From Rhizodiscina lignyota (taxonomy: Eukaryota > Ascomycota > Dothideomycetes > Aulographales > Rhizodiscinaceae): a DNA stretch of 64,000 nt. The DNA lies in the NCBI GenBank assembly GCA_010015805.1, contig ML978124.1, positions 2,046,001 through 2,110,000 of the forward strand, in the 5' to 3' direction. The notes under the pieces are model-generated. The model did not search any database, had not been told where the DNA came from, and worked only from the letters and a program-made list of their open reading frames with translations. Shown here piece by piece: positions 10,069 through 22,000 of the stretch. The stretch's first letter is position 1. Each line of letters begins with the position of its first letter. The translations under genes were made by a program, and so were the position numbers.

Positions 10069-12369
10069 CTAATAGCCACCGGTATCGCTCGCCCAGCCCT
10101 GAGCGCCAATCGCACCGCTACCGTACTGCTCGCTCTCGTAGTCCTCCATCTCACCGCCGCTGCTCGCATCGAAGCTGCTTCTGCCGCTAACGTCACCCTC
10201 CATGTCTTCAGTACCAGCAGGCATCTGGTCCCACTGAATACCGGCGAGCATGGGGAACTGCTTGTAAAGCACTTGCGGCAACTGGTAAGCGCCCGCTGCC
10301 ATCATTGGCTGGCCGTATCCGCCGTCCATTGGAGCACCCATTTGGCCCATCTGAATCGGCATGCCAGGGGCCTGCATGCCACCCGGAACACCAAGCATAG
10401 GTTGGCCACCAGACATGTTCGGGTCTTGGGCGCCTTGTGCCTCCCAGACGCCCTTCTCAGCGGCTTCCTCTTCGAGAAGAGGCTTGATGCATACTCTGCC
10501 GGCTTCACTCCTGAAGTGACGGCCTAGTGCGTCAGCACGTGCGAACTTGCGGCCACAACCCCAGTTCTCGCCACTCTTAAGATGGCCACGGCAGATGAAG
10601 CGCTTCTCACCAGAGTGGAGGCCTTCGTGTCTCTTGCGATCATGTTGGCGCGCAAACGCCTTACCGCAGACACTGCAAACAAATGGCCTCTCGTCTGTGT
10701 GAGTGCGCAGGTGACTTCTGAGGTTGTACGCGCGTGTGAAGCGCTTAGGGCACAGGCTGCATTGGAAAGTGGCCGGGTGCTTTTGCGTGCGCTGACGACC
10801 ACTACCAGGAGATGCAGAGTCGGCAGAGATGGATTGAGGACGAGAGGGATCGGCTAGATCAAGGATGTAGTCACGGTTTGGAACACTCGAAGTGGAGGAG
10901 CGACGATTACCCGCACGGCCCGATGGAGACGGAGAGCGAGAGATAGCACGAGCTGAGTTGGGTGAAAGTGAGTTGCGGATATGACCGCCGTTGCTGTTTG
11001 CAGGAGAAGCTGGGCGAGATCCATGGAATGGATCGGACACCGCGCGCATTCGGTTACGGCTGGAAGCTGTCTTGAAATCAGTATGTGATGAACATGGATG
11101 TGATGATTGGCACTCACTCCTCTCTGGGGGGCTCAAAGCGTCGTCTGCGCGTTCTGGCTTTGGTGGCTCGAAGCTGGTCTGCCTCGAGGGTGGCGCCGGC
11201 TGTATGTTGATTTCTGGAGGGGACATGGCATTGGCATGTCCAGCATAGTCGATGTTGCCATTGCCCTGGATGTTTGGGAAAGCCTCTTGGCCTCCGTACA
11301 TCTCTTGTTGTGCAAGATACTGAGCCTGCATTTGAGGCGCAGCTAGGCCGAAGCTATCGGCTGACGTGAACGCTGGTAGTTGCTGCTGCTGCGGGCCGAT
11401 CCGAGGGGAGATGTGGGGGCTTGGAATGGGGCTTATGTGTTGCTGCACCTGCTGTTGCTGGCCATCTGAGATGTTGAAGTTCTCCATTCCCATGCCCTGA
11501 AACATTACTGGGTCTGGTTGTGCGCCAAGCAATGGAGAATGGTTGTCGACCGGGTCAAAGCTGTCAGCGGTAGCAAGATATGGAGAATTGAAGTTGGATG
11601 ACACGTCAGAGTGGGCATCTGAAGGTGTCCTACGATGCCCTCTGAACTGTGTTCCTTCTCCCCATCCTGCATTGAGGCCTTGTGGATAGGCCGCGCTTGA
11701 TGGATCTAGCGATGTGTGCCTCGAGTGTCCCGGAGACCATCCGCCTTGAGGAAGACTCGGCGAGACGTGAGGACTCGCGCTCGAGTGGCGGCTCATGTCC
11801 GGCTGGAGCATGTGTGGAGGAGTGGGTGCTTGGTGATGGGTCGTCATTTGGTTCATGAGGTCAGAAGGATCGATTGATGTATCCTGTGGTTGATCGCCGC
11901 CCAGTAGCTGGGGGTCGAGGAAGTTCTGCTCGAGAGAATCTTGACCGATAGGGTCGAAGAATTGGGAGTCAAACGAACTGTTGTTGCCTGCGCCAGTGGG
12001 GTCAAGGAAGTCTGGTGTGAAGGCGCTGCTGCCTACTGGGTTGAGGGAGGGACTTTGGTGCCCGGCTTGAGAGATAGGCTGGGGTTGGAGGAAGGACTGT
12101 TGCGCGACGTCTGACGTCGTCGAGTACTGGTCTTGCTGTGGTTGTGACGTGTTGAGGAAGTCGTTAGGGTCGAATGAGGTTTGGTTGGAGGTCAATGTGT
12201 CGTTGAAGCCGTTGGAGAAGACGTTGGAGTGGTTGTTTGTGAGCGATTGGTCTGCGCCGAGGCCAGATGGTGGAGCGCGATATATATTGTGAGGTGATGG
12301 GGATGGGGTGTGTCTTATGGGGTTCTGTCGGCCTGCGGAAGGCGAGCGGCCACGCTGCTGGTCGGCCAT
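10069..12369 (-). CDS. CRZ1: Calcineurin-responsive C2H2 zinc-finger transcription factor CrzA/Crz1
   Basis: Two exons (12369-11118 and 11066-10069) split by a 51-bp intron (donor GTGAGT, acceptor GACAG). The protein is 749 residues; the intron is stop-free and in phase, so retention would add 17 residues. The start [17 protein letters not shown] is the first ATG of a long Gln/Ser/Pro-rich activation region containing [16 protein letters not shown] and DNHSPLLG blocks. At about residues 515-620 lie two canonical C2H2 fingers ([20 protein letters not shown]) and an atypical third (ICRGHL...[20 protein letters not shown]), the layout of Crz1. PEINIQ at about residues 385-390 fits the PxIxIT calcineurin docking motif (yeast Crz1 uses PIISIQ). 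Dephosphorylation by calcineurin normally drives nuclear entry and induction of calcium, ion and wall-stress genes. Confidence 0.93.
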   Translation of the reverse strand: MADQQRGRSPSAGRQNPIRHTPSPSPHNIYRAPPSGLGADQSLTNNHSNVFSNGFNDTLTSNQTSFDPNDFLNTSQPQQDQYSTTSDVAQQSFLQPQPISQAGHQSPSLNPVGSSAFTPDFLDPTGAGNNSSFDSQFFDPIGQDSLEQNFLDPQLLGGDQPQDTSIDPSDLMNQMTTHHQAPTPPHMLQPDMSRHSSASPHVSPSLPQGGWSPGHSRHTSLDPSSAAYPQGLNAGWGEGTQFRGHRRTPSDAHSDVSSNFNSPYLATADSFDPVDNHSPLLGAQPDPVMFQGMGMENFNISDGQQQQVQQHISPIPSPHISPRIGPQQQQLPAFTSADSFGLAAPQMQAQYLAQQEMYGGQEAFPNIQGNGNIDYAGHANAMSPPEINIQPAPPSRQTSFEPPKPERADDALSPPERSECQSSHPCSSHTDFKTASSRNRMRAVSDPFHGSRPASPANSNGGHIRNSLSPNSARAISRSPSPSGRAGNRRSSTSSVPNRDYILDLADPSRPQSISADSASPGSGRQRTQKHPATFQCSLCPKRFTRAYNLRSHLRTHTDERPFVCSVCGKAFARQHDRKRHEGLHSGEKRFICRGHLKSGENWGCGRKFARADALGRHFRSEAGRVCIKPLLEEEAAEKGVWEAQGAQDPNMSGGQPMLGVPGGMQAPGMPIQMGQMGAPMDGGYGQPMMAAGAYQLPQVLYKQFPMLAGIQWDQMPAGTEDMEGDVSGRSSFDASSGGEMEDYESEQYGSGAIGAQGWASDTGGY
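11200..11217 (-). other. Predicted calcineurin docking motif (PxIxIT-type)
   Basis: The codons encode PEINIQ inside CRZ1, in the Pro-rich region before the zinc fingers. P, I and I fall at the three defining positions, and a terminal Gln is also used by yeast Crz1. Confidence 0.6.
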
Positions 12370-15285
12370 GATGTAGACAAGTGGTGTTACTATCCTTGGA
12401 TATAAGGCAGGGGCGCTTTGGCCAGCCCGGCAGACTGGAGGGGGGAGGTGGGTGTGGAGGAGGCGGAGACGTCGAGCGACAGAAGGCAGTCTCGCGGTCA
12501 CAGACGCGGCGCGCACCAGCACCAGCACGTCAGAGCAGTGTGCGAATGGCAGGCGGGCGTGTTCGAGTGATCGGAAGGGTCGCGCGACGCTGCCGGCAAA
12601 GCTTGATGCGCTGTATGCTCAGCCCCGTGACGGAGGCGCAGCAGAGTTGGCCTGCTTTGGCGAACGTTGCTCGGTACAGGCTGCCGCTAGGCCGCGCCGG
12701 GAGTGGGAAGAGAGATGTCGATGATGAAAAAGGTACAGTCAGCGGTGTCGATCGGCGTGCTGCCCGAAATAGCCCCCTTCTGTTGCGCGCGCGGATGGGA
12801 GGAGTGGTTCGGCGTGCGTAGGCTGTGATGCGTTTCAGAATGCCCATGAAACGGCGTGGTCACTCGCGTCACCTGCGCGGCATGCCACGGCGTGGGGATA
12901 AGCGCGGCCCATAAATCGACCGGAACGGGCAATTAGTGATCGTGCAAGCGCCTTAATTCGATGCTTCGTCGAGTTGCTTTTGGCTTTTTGTCACGCTGCT
13001 GCACATGCGTGCGGATCGGTGAGCGCTTTGCGGTGTGCAGTGAACGCAGGTTGCGATGGCCGTCACTTCGCTTCGGCCTTACTCGCGCCCATATGACGAG
13101 CTGGAATTCCAATTCCATGCTTGTTTGAACTGCGACCGGGTTCATGGAACGTCCCGAGAAGGCAGGCGACAAGTATCCGCCGCGAGAGGCTCGAAGGGCA
13201 GCACCGGCCTGCCTTGCCGATATGAGTCCAATTTGGGGACTATCACATCCCGGGGCGAAGCACGAGGAAGTGGCGCGTACCCTATCTGTAAGGCTGTGGC
13301 TAGTGTGGATGTACCACAGTCCAATATTCGAGTCTGCCTCTCACAGCGCGTGCCAGAGCTCTCGTCAGAAATTGCCTACCAACTACACGAGTCTCGCGTG
13401 AGTACCTACATGGTGAACCAGAGCTAAGGCACTCCACTGGATCCATTCCGACTTTCTTTCCGATGCCCTCGTGTATCGTCAATTTGCGTGTAACGGTCAC
13501 CACCTATCGCTCACCGGTGCTCAGTTTCCGTCGCACACACGGACATCCAGACCGATGAACAGACCGACGACCACCAAGGTGGATGCCCTCGGCAATCGAA
13601 CAAATTGCTAATTATTGCACCATCAAGCTTCACTTCCATCCATGAAGGCCTTCTGCAGGTTCGCGGTCGTTCACTGGCTGCCGCATCCTTCCAGGTCCCT
13701 ATATCCGCTGCTCCGCCACGCCGGCCCTGGCCCCCAAACCTTGTACCGCAACAACTTATTGATGGCGAGGCTGACTCCAGAAGACGGAGGGACTCGCAAG
13801 AAAAACGCCCATTCGTTTTAATCACATCATCCCTTCTCCCGGCGACTAAATGCTTGGCCCACTGGGGAAAGGAGCCGCTTCTGAAACAACAATATCTCAC
13901 CAACCAGCACGCCGGCGCGGTGCTCGTATCCTCAAACAATAATTTCGTGCATGAGGCTTGTAACGGTCTGCAGGAGGAGCCCGGCTTTCGTTCTAGAAAG
14001 ATGCCTCTCGGGTATATCCAAGTTCCAATCGTCAGATTGCATGCCCGCTCCAGACTGATTGCAGATCCGGAAAGAATTGAACGTGGCATTATCCGCATGC
14101 AACCATAAGTCACAGGCTGAAACATGCACACAAAGACCTCGGCCGAATAAATCCTCGCCCGAGCATTGAATGGCCTCAAGAGCTTGCGATCGATAATGTG
14201 CTACGTACGAAAGCATTGATGAGGAAGTCGCTGATGTTGGTTTCCATCCTCAAGCCGTTCATCTCGGACGCAGAACAACTTTACTAGCACTTTACTTCGA
14301 CGCGAAAATCGAAGCTGTTGCATGACTCAAACCAGGTACGGAAATAATGAAATGTCTCATGAATCGTGCTGTACATATTCCTACATGTTCCTTCGATGTA
14401 AAACCTACGCCACATGAGGCTCAACGTCTCTTCCTACGATCCAGGGCATTGAAATGTCCCCGAAGACCCTGCGATACAAGCTCCGATCACGAGATGTGAA
14501 AGAAGCTTAAGAATAGCACGCCCATAGCCGCACTGCATATTGATCCATCGCATGCAGGTCGAGCTGTCCAGCCTCCCCGGCCACATTAAGGTTCATCATG
14601 AGCTGCTGCGAGAGCGAAGATAGGCGACGACGAGATATTTCCAGCACCAATCACCACACTTAGCGATCATTCGCCAAATGAGAAGCATCAGAGCAAATTC
14701 CCGAGACGAATTTTCCATTCGCAGCAGTTTGCGATAAGCTTAGAATTTGCCATCCATGCGAATGGCTCCAAGGTTGTTGCGTCTACTCGAACTGGCCACT
14801 CACCATCGAGCGTTGGCGATTACATAACTTGCCGCTCAGCACAACGGCAACTGCAGCCAACATCCGTGAGAAAGAAGCAGTTGGTAGCGATCGCTACCAC
14901 TTGCAGAGTTGCGATTAGGCTGCCCGAGTTGACTATTACGGCATCGCGCTAGACTCCGCCGGTCAAGATGGATCCGCCTCCTCTGGCCCCCAAGTAGACG
15001 GTCCGGCCTAGCATTTCAACCACCACGACATACGGCCGACCTTCTTGACATTGAGATACGATTCTATATGAAGTTTTCGCCCCATGACACCTGTGCTCGG
15101 TTCCGGAAGATGTCCATTTGGAAGAACAGCGAGCTGAAAGTGCCACTGCCGGAATGCTGTCGTTCCTCTCAGCTCGTCACGACTTGCGATGGCAGATGGC
15201 GTGCGTGGTTTCTTTGAGCCGAGAGCATCTCGCCTCTGCGTAAAATCTGTTGTGGGCCAACGCTCTCCCACGGCGGTTGATTGAT
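12370..15285. other. Long non-coding region upstream of CRZ1
   Basis: About 2.9 kb between the CRZ1 start and the 3' end of FMT1, both on the minus strand. Several frames up to 222 codons are open, but none shows a domain, coding-like composition or a splice structure. It probably holds the CRZ1 promoter and a long 5' leader. Confidence 0.6.
12633..12640 (+). promoter_or_regulatory. Candidate calcineurin-dependent response element
   Basis: GAGGCGCA fits the yeast Crz1 consensus GNGGC(G/T)CA and lies 264 bp upstream of the CRZ1 ATG. One such match is expected by chance every few kilobases, so this is only a candidate for autoregulation. Confidence 0.3.
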
Positions 15286-16755
15286 TCAGGGAATCTTCAT
15301 CTTCTTTTTGAGCAGCTTGATCAGCTCGACCTGCCCTTCTCCGCGCGGACCGGAGTCCAAAGTGCATTGCTCCAGCTGAACCAATTTGAATTCGGCATCA
15401 CACGTCCTCACACAGACGATAAACGGCTCTGCCGAAGGAGACGGTGATGTAAATTCCGGGCTGGCCAGATCGACGGGCCAGTACAACCTCATATTCGTAT
15501 CCGGAAACTGAAATGCTTTCAGCAGTACAGGATGTCCAGGTTGTAGTTTCTCGATCCAGGACGTGTATTGATCGTAAGACGGCTGGGAACGTAGCTCGGA
15601 TAGTGCCTCGCGGGTATTGAAATCTTCGTTGAGCTGATGAATCTTCATGCGTCTAGATTTTCCCTCAGGATCACAGCGTTTGTGAATCCCATCATCCCAG
15701 AGCCCTCCCAACCCGCCGTTCCGAAGGCATAGGCCACGCCACGTCCAGGTAGCCCAATCAATTCTGCGATCCTCTGACCCAATCTTCGAGGCATGATCTA
15801 TAGCTTTGGGCGTCTGCTCTACATGATTTGAAGTTTGGGACAGCTGTGCAGGAGGCTCAATGTAGAGCCTGTCTTCCAACGTTCGTATGAGCGACTGAGC
15901 ACCTAAGGTAGCTAATTGCCTCTCGAAATACCCGTATAGAGCCCCGGATCCGGCCTTGGCGAATTTTGGAGTAGTGCCACGAGGCCAAATTCTTTCCTCA
16001 AATCGTTCCCGGAATAATATGGTGCCTTGGTCGAAATGTTTAGGGTGGAGGGTCTGCACGGTAACGCCCCAAGATTCACGATCCCGAATGATTGCATGTT
16101 GAATCGGTGCTGGACCGCGGAGACTGCCACAGTGAGCTAAACATAGGGCATAGACAAAGAACAGCGGAGCAGTACTCACTCAGGGAGGATGGATGGGTGG
16201 ACATTTATACCACCGTACTGTGCGCTCCCCAGAATTCGAGGAGGAATAAAGAGGCCGAAGGATACGGCAATAATCAAATTGATGGGACCTTGGTCAGGCA
16301 CGGGAGGCTAAGCAGAATTAAAACTGAGCCTTTGGGTACCAGACGATGGTGATGTGTTGCAACGTACCTGCCAGCCCGTAAAAGTATCTATCTCATGAAT
16401 TGGCAATTCTAGGTTTTGTGCCGCTTGCTTGATTGGAACTATAAAAAGTAAATGAGCCATCAGTCTTGTTCTTGGTCAGAATATCGGTACCTTCGCGGAC
16501 CTCCTTCAGTCCTCTTCCAACCCTCTTTCCCGGTCGACAGACTACATCGATCGAAGAAATGAGGCCATGATTCTTGGACTTTTGGTCATAGAGGGCATTC
16601 AAAGATGCAATGCTGAAACTATCGGAACCGCAGAACAGGATCCTTAGAGGATCTACGTCTTTTCTTGTTGAGAAGTTGCGGAAGCATTTCCATGTTCCGC
16701 GTAAGAGGGAGAAAGAGTGGACGCGTCTGTTCACACCAGACGCCACAATAAGCAT
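15286..16755 (-). CDS. FMT1: Methionyl-tRNA formyltransferase, mitochondrial
   Basis: Four exons (16755-16491, 16438-16368, 16307-16180, 16123-15286) give 433 residues with all phases matching. The enzyme formylates Met-tRNA for mitochondrial translation initiation. After an Arg/Ser-rich N-terminus typical of import (VHSFSLLRGTWKCFRNFSTR), the fold begins LRILFCGSDSFSIASL. The exon 3/4 join restores GGINVHPSILPDLRGPAPIQ, which carries the catalytic Asn and His. The catalytic Asp is in HPKHFDQGTILF. The C-terminal domain around IDWATWTWRGL and the Lys-rich end are consistent with tRNA binding. Three short introns break the N-terminal half, so an unspliced reading would miss the active-site start. 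Confidence 0.93.
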
Positions 16756-17120
16756 GATAGAAGCGGCATTAAAAGTTAGTCGAGCACATTGTCAATGATG
16801 TGACCTTGTATGTAGGATGAATGTGAGCGCGATGTCAAATTCGCAGTCTTGGCAATATCAAGAAGCCCGTGCATGACGCTCCACAATTAGTTCGTTCCAC
16901 AAAAGTCTTGGCACTTTCACGCTTCTGTTAGTTCGATGTGCTTTGTGTTCAAGAATTATCAACTTGAAGGTCGTTAGACGACAATCGAAAGGCTTTTAAT
17001 CATTCTATACTTAACACTGATAGGTAAAACACAAATGGCTACATTTCTAATAGACTGATAATATTTGTTGATAAAGTTAATTATATATTAAATATTCTCG
17101 AATTCGATACTAAATCTGTA
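16756..17120. other. Intergenic between FMT1 and tRNA-Ser
   Basis: The last 120 bp are strongly AT-rich. No gene seen. Confidence 0.6.
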
Positions 17121-17201
17121 GGCGTGGTGGCTGAGTGGTTATAGCGATAGACTAGAAATCTATTTCCTTCGGGAGCGCAGGTTCGAATCCTGCCCACGTC
17201 G
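17121..17201 (+). tRNA. tRNA-Ser(AGA)
   Basis: The acceptor stem GGCGTGG pairs with CCACGTC (one G-T). The anticodon stem ATAGA/TCTAT encloses the loop CTAGAAA with anticodon AGA. A class II variable arm (TCC-TTC-GGGA) precedes the T arm GCAGG-TTCGAAT-CCTGC. There is no intron. A TTTTTT run at 17235-17240 can serve as the Pol III terminator. Confidence 0.95.
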
Positions 17202-17234
17202 AAACTGACATCCTCCAAAAGGAGGTTGACTTAA

Positions 17235-17248
17235 TTTTTTAATTTTTT
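17235..17248 (+). terminator. Pol III terminator of tRNA-Ser
   Basis: Two T6 runs start 34 bp after the tRNA 3' end. Confidence 0.6.
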
Positions 17249-18105
17249 AATTTATTTTTATGGTTCCCATACTTGCAACGACTGATCAGCCTAGGGCCAA
17301 TTCATTCGCCTTGTAGGTAGTATACTTTATTACTCGAGGTCTTTTTTCCCCCGTTTAAGCGACTGAGCATCCCATCAAGAACTATACTACTTTTTCTCAA
17401 ACGGCTTTTGCTATATGTACTAATAATTGGATTTAGAACTACGATTCTATAGAGCTTACCACTGCATTTCGAAAAATCTATTTTATATCGTGGGTAGGCC
17501 ATCTTCCCCTGAGGGGAAGAGATGCATTCGCTCATGTGCGCAAGGGGACCCTTAGTAGGCGTCACTGACTTTCGATAGGCCGCCATCCAACAGATTCCTA
17601 ACTCTTCCGTATCACTGTCGGCATAAATGATCAAATTGGGAGATTAGAGTCTTGTTTCTCAACTTTTCTAGGTATGTATCAATTTAAGCACAAACGAGGG
17701 TTACCGCCTTTATGGACGAGTGGCGCCATTGAAATGAGGGCGTGAGATTGGCGATCAGCCTTGCGCACTGCCTGACTGGCCTTGGTTGCGTCCGGCGGGG
17801 ACTGTTGCCTGCTTTGAACTCAGCCACAACGTTCGTACCATCAGCTTGCCCATTGGGCAGCAAAGAGCTGAATACTGAGCCGCCTGATACATGCCACACT
17901 GACAACACATCTCTCCAGCTGCGGGAGGTCGAAAGCAGACGAGGCTGCCCTCCAAGTATGCGGGGAAACCTGAGACTGACGGAGAGACGAGGCTGTGAGG
18001 CGTGGAACATCGAAAGAGGCTGGAGATGATATTAATGCGCTACTCCATATATGCCTGAGCCTTTCGCTCTGTTCGTGTAGTCACTATCCACTCGTCACCG
18101 TTACC
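17249..18105. other. Intergenic before the STAND gene
   Basis: No supportable gene. A 110-codon minus-strand frame (17302-17634) has no recognisable domain. Confidence 0.55.
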
Positions 18106-21100
18106 ATGAGTTTCGGCTTCAGTATTGGTGATGTACTGGCTGTCTTGGAGCTGGCGAATGAGCTCCGCGAGCGATTTGTAGATGCTCCGAAGCAACTTAA
18201 AGAAATATCAGACGAGTAGGGTGTCTCCATCTCCTGGTTTGCTCGTGCTAATGTTTTCGGCAGAGTAGTCAGTCTCTCGAATGTTCTCAGAGGTACTGAG
18301 CGTGCCCTTTGCCAGCAAAACCTTGCAGACTGGCAAGAAGAGGCCCTCTTGCCAGTCCTGAAAGGATGTCGAGCCACTCTGGTCTCACTCGGCCAGCTGT
18401 TGGAAAAAAATCGCTGTCTAGTCCCTGCAGACAACAACCGCCTCCGTGATAAGCCAGAAAGACTCTGGAAGATGCTGAATTGGAACCCGCAAAAGATTCA
18501 GGAATATCGATCCCGGATTACTATGAATATCGGCCTCTTACAGACTTTCAATGGGAATCTCCAGAGGTATGTATTCCGAATTTATGTATACATGCGTATC
18601 ATGAGCGGAAAGAAAAATTCCTAACCTTGGGAGTGAGAGTAATTTCCGAAACGGCGCTCTTGCCTCAGGGCCAAACAGCTAACTCGGCGCTCAGCAACGC
18701 CATATTAGAGACAAAAGCCGGTGTGGATAAGATTCTTGAACAGCATTATGATGACAAACATCATGAAGAGCACAAAATGATTCTCGATTGGCTTGCACCA
18801 GTTGACTTTGGTGCTGACCATGCCTATGCTGTCGAACGGCGAGATCCCGGCACTGGAGAATGGCTGCTGCAGTCAGACAACTTCCAAAACTTCGTTGATG
18901 GTACTAACCAGACCCTATTCTGTCCGGGGATACATGGAGCTGGAAAGACCGTCCTCACTGCAATCGTGATAGAGCATCTTAGAGAAAAATTTCGAGATGA
19001 TAGCAGTGTTGGAATAGCGTATTTGTACTGCGACTTTCGACGACAACGCGAGCACACTCCTGCACGATTACTGGCAAGTTTAGCAAGGCACTTGCTCGAA
19101 GAACAGTCCTCTTTACCACCTAGTGTTAAGGACATCTACAAACAGCACCACAACGGACGCACACCACCTTCACTTGTCGAGGTTTCGGAAGCAATATGTT
19201 CAGCTACCAAGCCGTATTCCAAATCTTTTCTGATCGTCGATGCGTTGGATGAGTGCCAGACCTCAGATTCATGCTGCAATGTATTTCTTTCATCGCTGTT
19301 CGACCTGCAGGCTAAAACTGGAGCCAGTATCTTTGCCACATCCAGGTCCATCCCGGAAATTACGAAGCGATTCGACCATTCTTCACAGATAGAGATCCGT
19401 GCCACGGAAGCAGACGTAGAAAAACACTTGGAACACAATATGTCTCGATTGCCGTCTTTTGTCGAGAAAAGACCTGATTTACAGACCGCCATCAAGACTG
19501 ACATAGCGAAGGCAGTTGACGGAATGTTGGTAACATGTTACCTTCAAAATGAAGCATGCTGACATGGATTAGGTTCTTGCTTGCGCAACTTCATATGGAT
19601 TCCTTGGTCGGAAAGCGCTCTCCTAAGGCATTACGTGAAGCTTTGGCAAAACTTTCCACTGGATCGAGCGCATATGACGATGCCTATGACGACGCCGTCA
19701 AACGTATTCACGAACAGGTGGAAGATGTAAAAGACCTTGGCATACGGGTATTGTCTTGGCTTGTGTGCGCAAAGCGACCGCTTACCATCGTCGAGCTGGA
19801 ACATGGTCTTGCTGTAGAAGCGAACACACTGGAAATAGACGAAGACAACTTCTCCGAGATGGAGGATATGGTATCTGCATGCGCCGGACTAGTAGCAGTA
19901 GATGAAAAAGCTGGGACTGTCCGATTAGTGCACTACACAACACAGGAATACTTCGAACGAACGCACGCGACTTGGTTTCCCAATGCTGACGCCGATATTG
20001 CTATGGCTTGTATCACTTACCTTTCTTTTAGCGCCTTCGAAGAGGGCCTCTGCCGGACCGACTATGAATTTGAGGAGAGGCTGGCTTCATATCCGTTTTA
20101 TCACTATGCCTCTCAGAACTGGGGATATCATGCATGCAAGGCTATGCCGTCAATTCAAGCGATCTCGTCATTTTTCAAGAGCGAAGCGAAAGTTCAAGCA
20201 TCGAGCCAAGCACTCTTCGCGTGGAAACATGGGATGAGACGGTTTTTCGTTAGAATATTACCGAAGAGCTTTACAGGGCTACATTTAGCCGCTTTCTTCG
20301 GAACTAAAGAGCCTTTGGAGGTACTGCTCAATGAGAAAATGAAACCTGATCAAGCTGATGGCGACGGTCGAGATCCTCTCTCGTGGGCGGCCTCAATGGG
20401 CCACGAAGAAATCGTTCTGCGGTTGATTGCGAAAGGCGTCGATCCTAATTCTTGCGATGACTCTGGTCAAACTCCGCTGTCGTTTGCTAGTCTGAGAGGT
20501 TCGGAGCCAGTAACCAGGCTTCTGCTAGAGAGCGGCGCCGATCCTAATTCTCGCAATAAGTACGGTCAAACTCCGCTGTCGCTTGCTTCCAAATCTGGAC
20601 ATGGACCGATTGTTGACTTGCTCCTCCAGAGCGGGCAAGTAGATCTGAACTCAAGAGACGAGCGTGGTCGTACTCCACTCGCGCTTGCTTCCGAATCTGG
20701 ACATGGACCGATTGTTGACTTGCTCCTCCAGAGCGGGCAAGTAGATCTGAACTCAAGAGACGAGCGTGGTCGTACTCCACTCGCGCTTGCTTCCGAATCT
20801 GGACATGGACCGATTGTTGACTTACTCCTCCAGAGTAGGCAAGTAGACCCGAACTCGAGAGACGAGCGTGGCCGCACTCCACTATTATGGGCCGCAATAC
20901 TCGGCCGCGTGAACGTTCTCACGCTGCTCTTGACAAAGACTGCGAACCTCAACCTGGAATTACCAGATCGCAGTGGTCAGACAGCACTATCATGGGCAGC
21001 GAGAGAAGGGCATAGAAGATCTGTTCAATTACTTCTTGAGCGAGGCGGAGACACTCACACAGCCGACGATTGCAAGCGAACACCGCTATCGTACGCTGCC

Positions 21101-21904
21101 GAGGAGGGCTTACTTGTCGTGGTCAAACTGCTCATACACTTCAACGCCGATCCCAACATTAAATGCCAGGAAGGACGGTCTCCGTTATCGTACGCTGCTG
21201 AAAATGGAAATTTATCCGTTGCCAAGTTCCTGCTGCTCGAATGCGGAGCGAGTGCAGATGCAAAGGATAACGATGGCTGCACACCATTAATATGGGCAGC
21301 GGACAAATGCCATGATTCTATCGTTAGTCTGCTGCTCGAGAATTCAGCTGCTGTCTCAGTATTGGGAGATAGATGGGGACAGACTCCGCTATTCCGTGCT
21401 TCATATGATGGGCACGAGGCTGTAGTCCGGTTGTTGCTGGCGTACGATTTTACGGATCCGGACGCCGAAAATGTTTTCGGACAGACACCCCTACTGGTAG
21501 CTGCCATGAAGGGACGTGCAGAGATTACAAAGCTTCTGCTTACCGAGTCTAAAGTCGATCAAGACCATAGGGACACAAATGGTCGAACGCCGCTTTTATG
21601 TGCCGCACAAAATGGCCATATCGATGTCGTGAGGCACCTGCTCGCGGCCAGTGCTGATTTGGAATTAGAAGACATCCACGGCCGAACGGCATTGCAAGTA
21701 GCTGCGATAAACGGACATGTTGACGTGCTGAATCTCTTGTACAGCAATGGCGCTAAGGTTCATCACGAAACTGGGTGGACGGCGCTGCAGCTGCAGCTTG
21801 CAGTTCTAGGGGCACAGAGTGAAATTGAGCAGATCTTAAAAGAGATGGGCGCACCAGAAGACGATGACTTCTTCGGAATGGAGTCGCTGTTTCTTCTTGA
21901 CTAG
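18106..21904 (+). CDS. NACHT-ankyrin STAND protein (fungal NLR-like), apparent frame break
   Basis: Exons 18106-18215, 18264-18566 and 18695-19529 join in phase, and a further exon runs to 21904. The N-terminus MSFGFSIGDVLAVLELANEL is the common fungal STAND N-terminal domain. The NACHT domain has Walker A GIHGAGKT and Walker B FLIVDALDE. A winged-helix-like part includes VLSWLVCAKRPLTIVELEHGLAVE and VRLVHYTTQEYF, followed by roughly 15 ankyrin repeats (20270-21860). Such proteins are thought to act in non-self recognition and regulated cell death. At the last intron (19530-19572, donor GTAACA, branch CTGAC) the flanking frames are one base out of step, so the conserved FLLAQLHMDSL is not reached in frame. 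An alternative acceptor at 19615 would be in frame but removes that segment. The gene may be broken, alternatively spliced, or contain a sequence error. Confidence 0.85.
20564..20869 (+). repeat. Three near-identical 102-bp ankyrin repeat units
   Basis: Units start at 20564, 20666 and 20768, each encoding 34 residues beginning G(Q/R)TPL(S/A)LAS(K/E)SGHG. The second and third differ at only a few bases, while other ankyrin repeats of the gene are well diverged. This indicates recent internal duplication or repeat exchange. Confidence 0.95.
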
Positions 21905-22000
21905 ACGCCCAGAAGCGATAATTACCGTGAACTCTGAAAATCAGGAGTAGAGGCGCCAAGAAACGGGAATGATATTCTTCGGCGTACGGATCTTTATATA

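Noticed and set aside
13511-14179. 222-codon minus-strand frame upstream of CRZ1
   Set aside because: Composition is Cys/Arg/Ser-heavy and non-globular, with no domain, no splice support and another long frame on the opposite strand.
17302-17634. 110-codon minus-strand frame next to the tRNA
   Set aside because: No recognisable domain; a resemblance to a mobile-element fragment was considered but nothing specific supports it.
20544-20952. Minus-strand frames with strongly repeated peptide blocks
   Set aside because: They are antisense readings of the duplicated ankyrin units.
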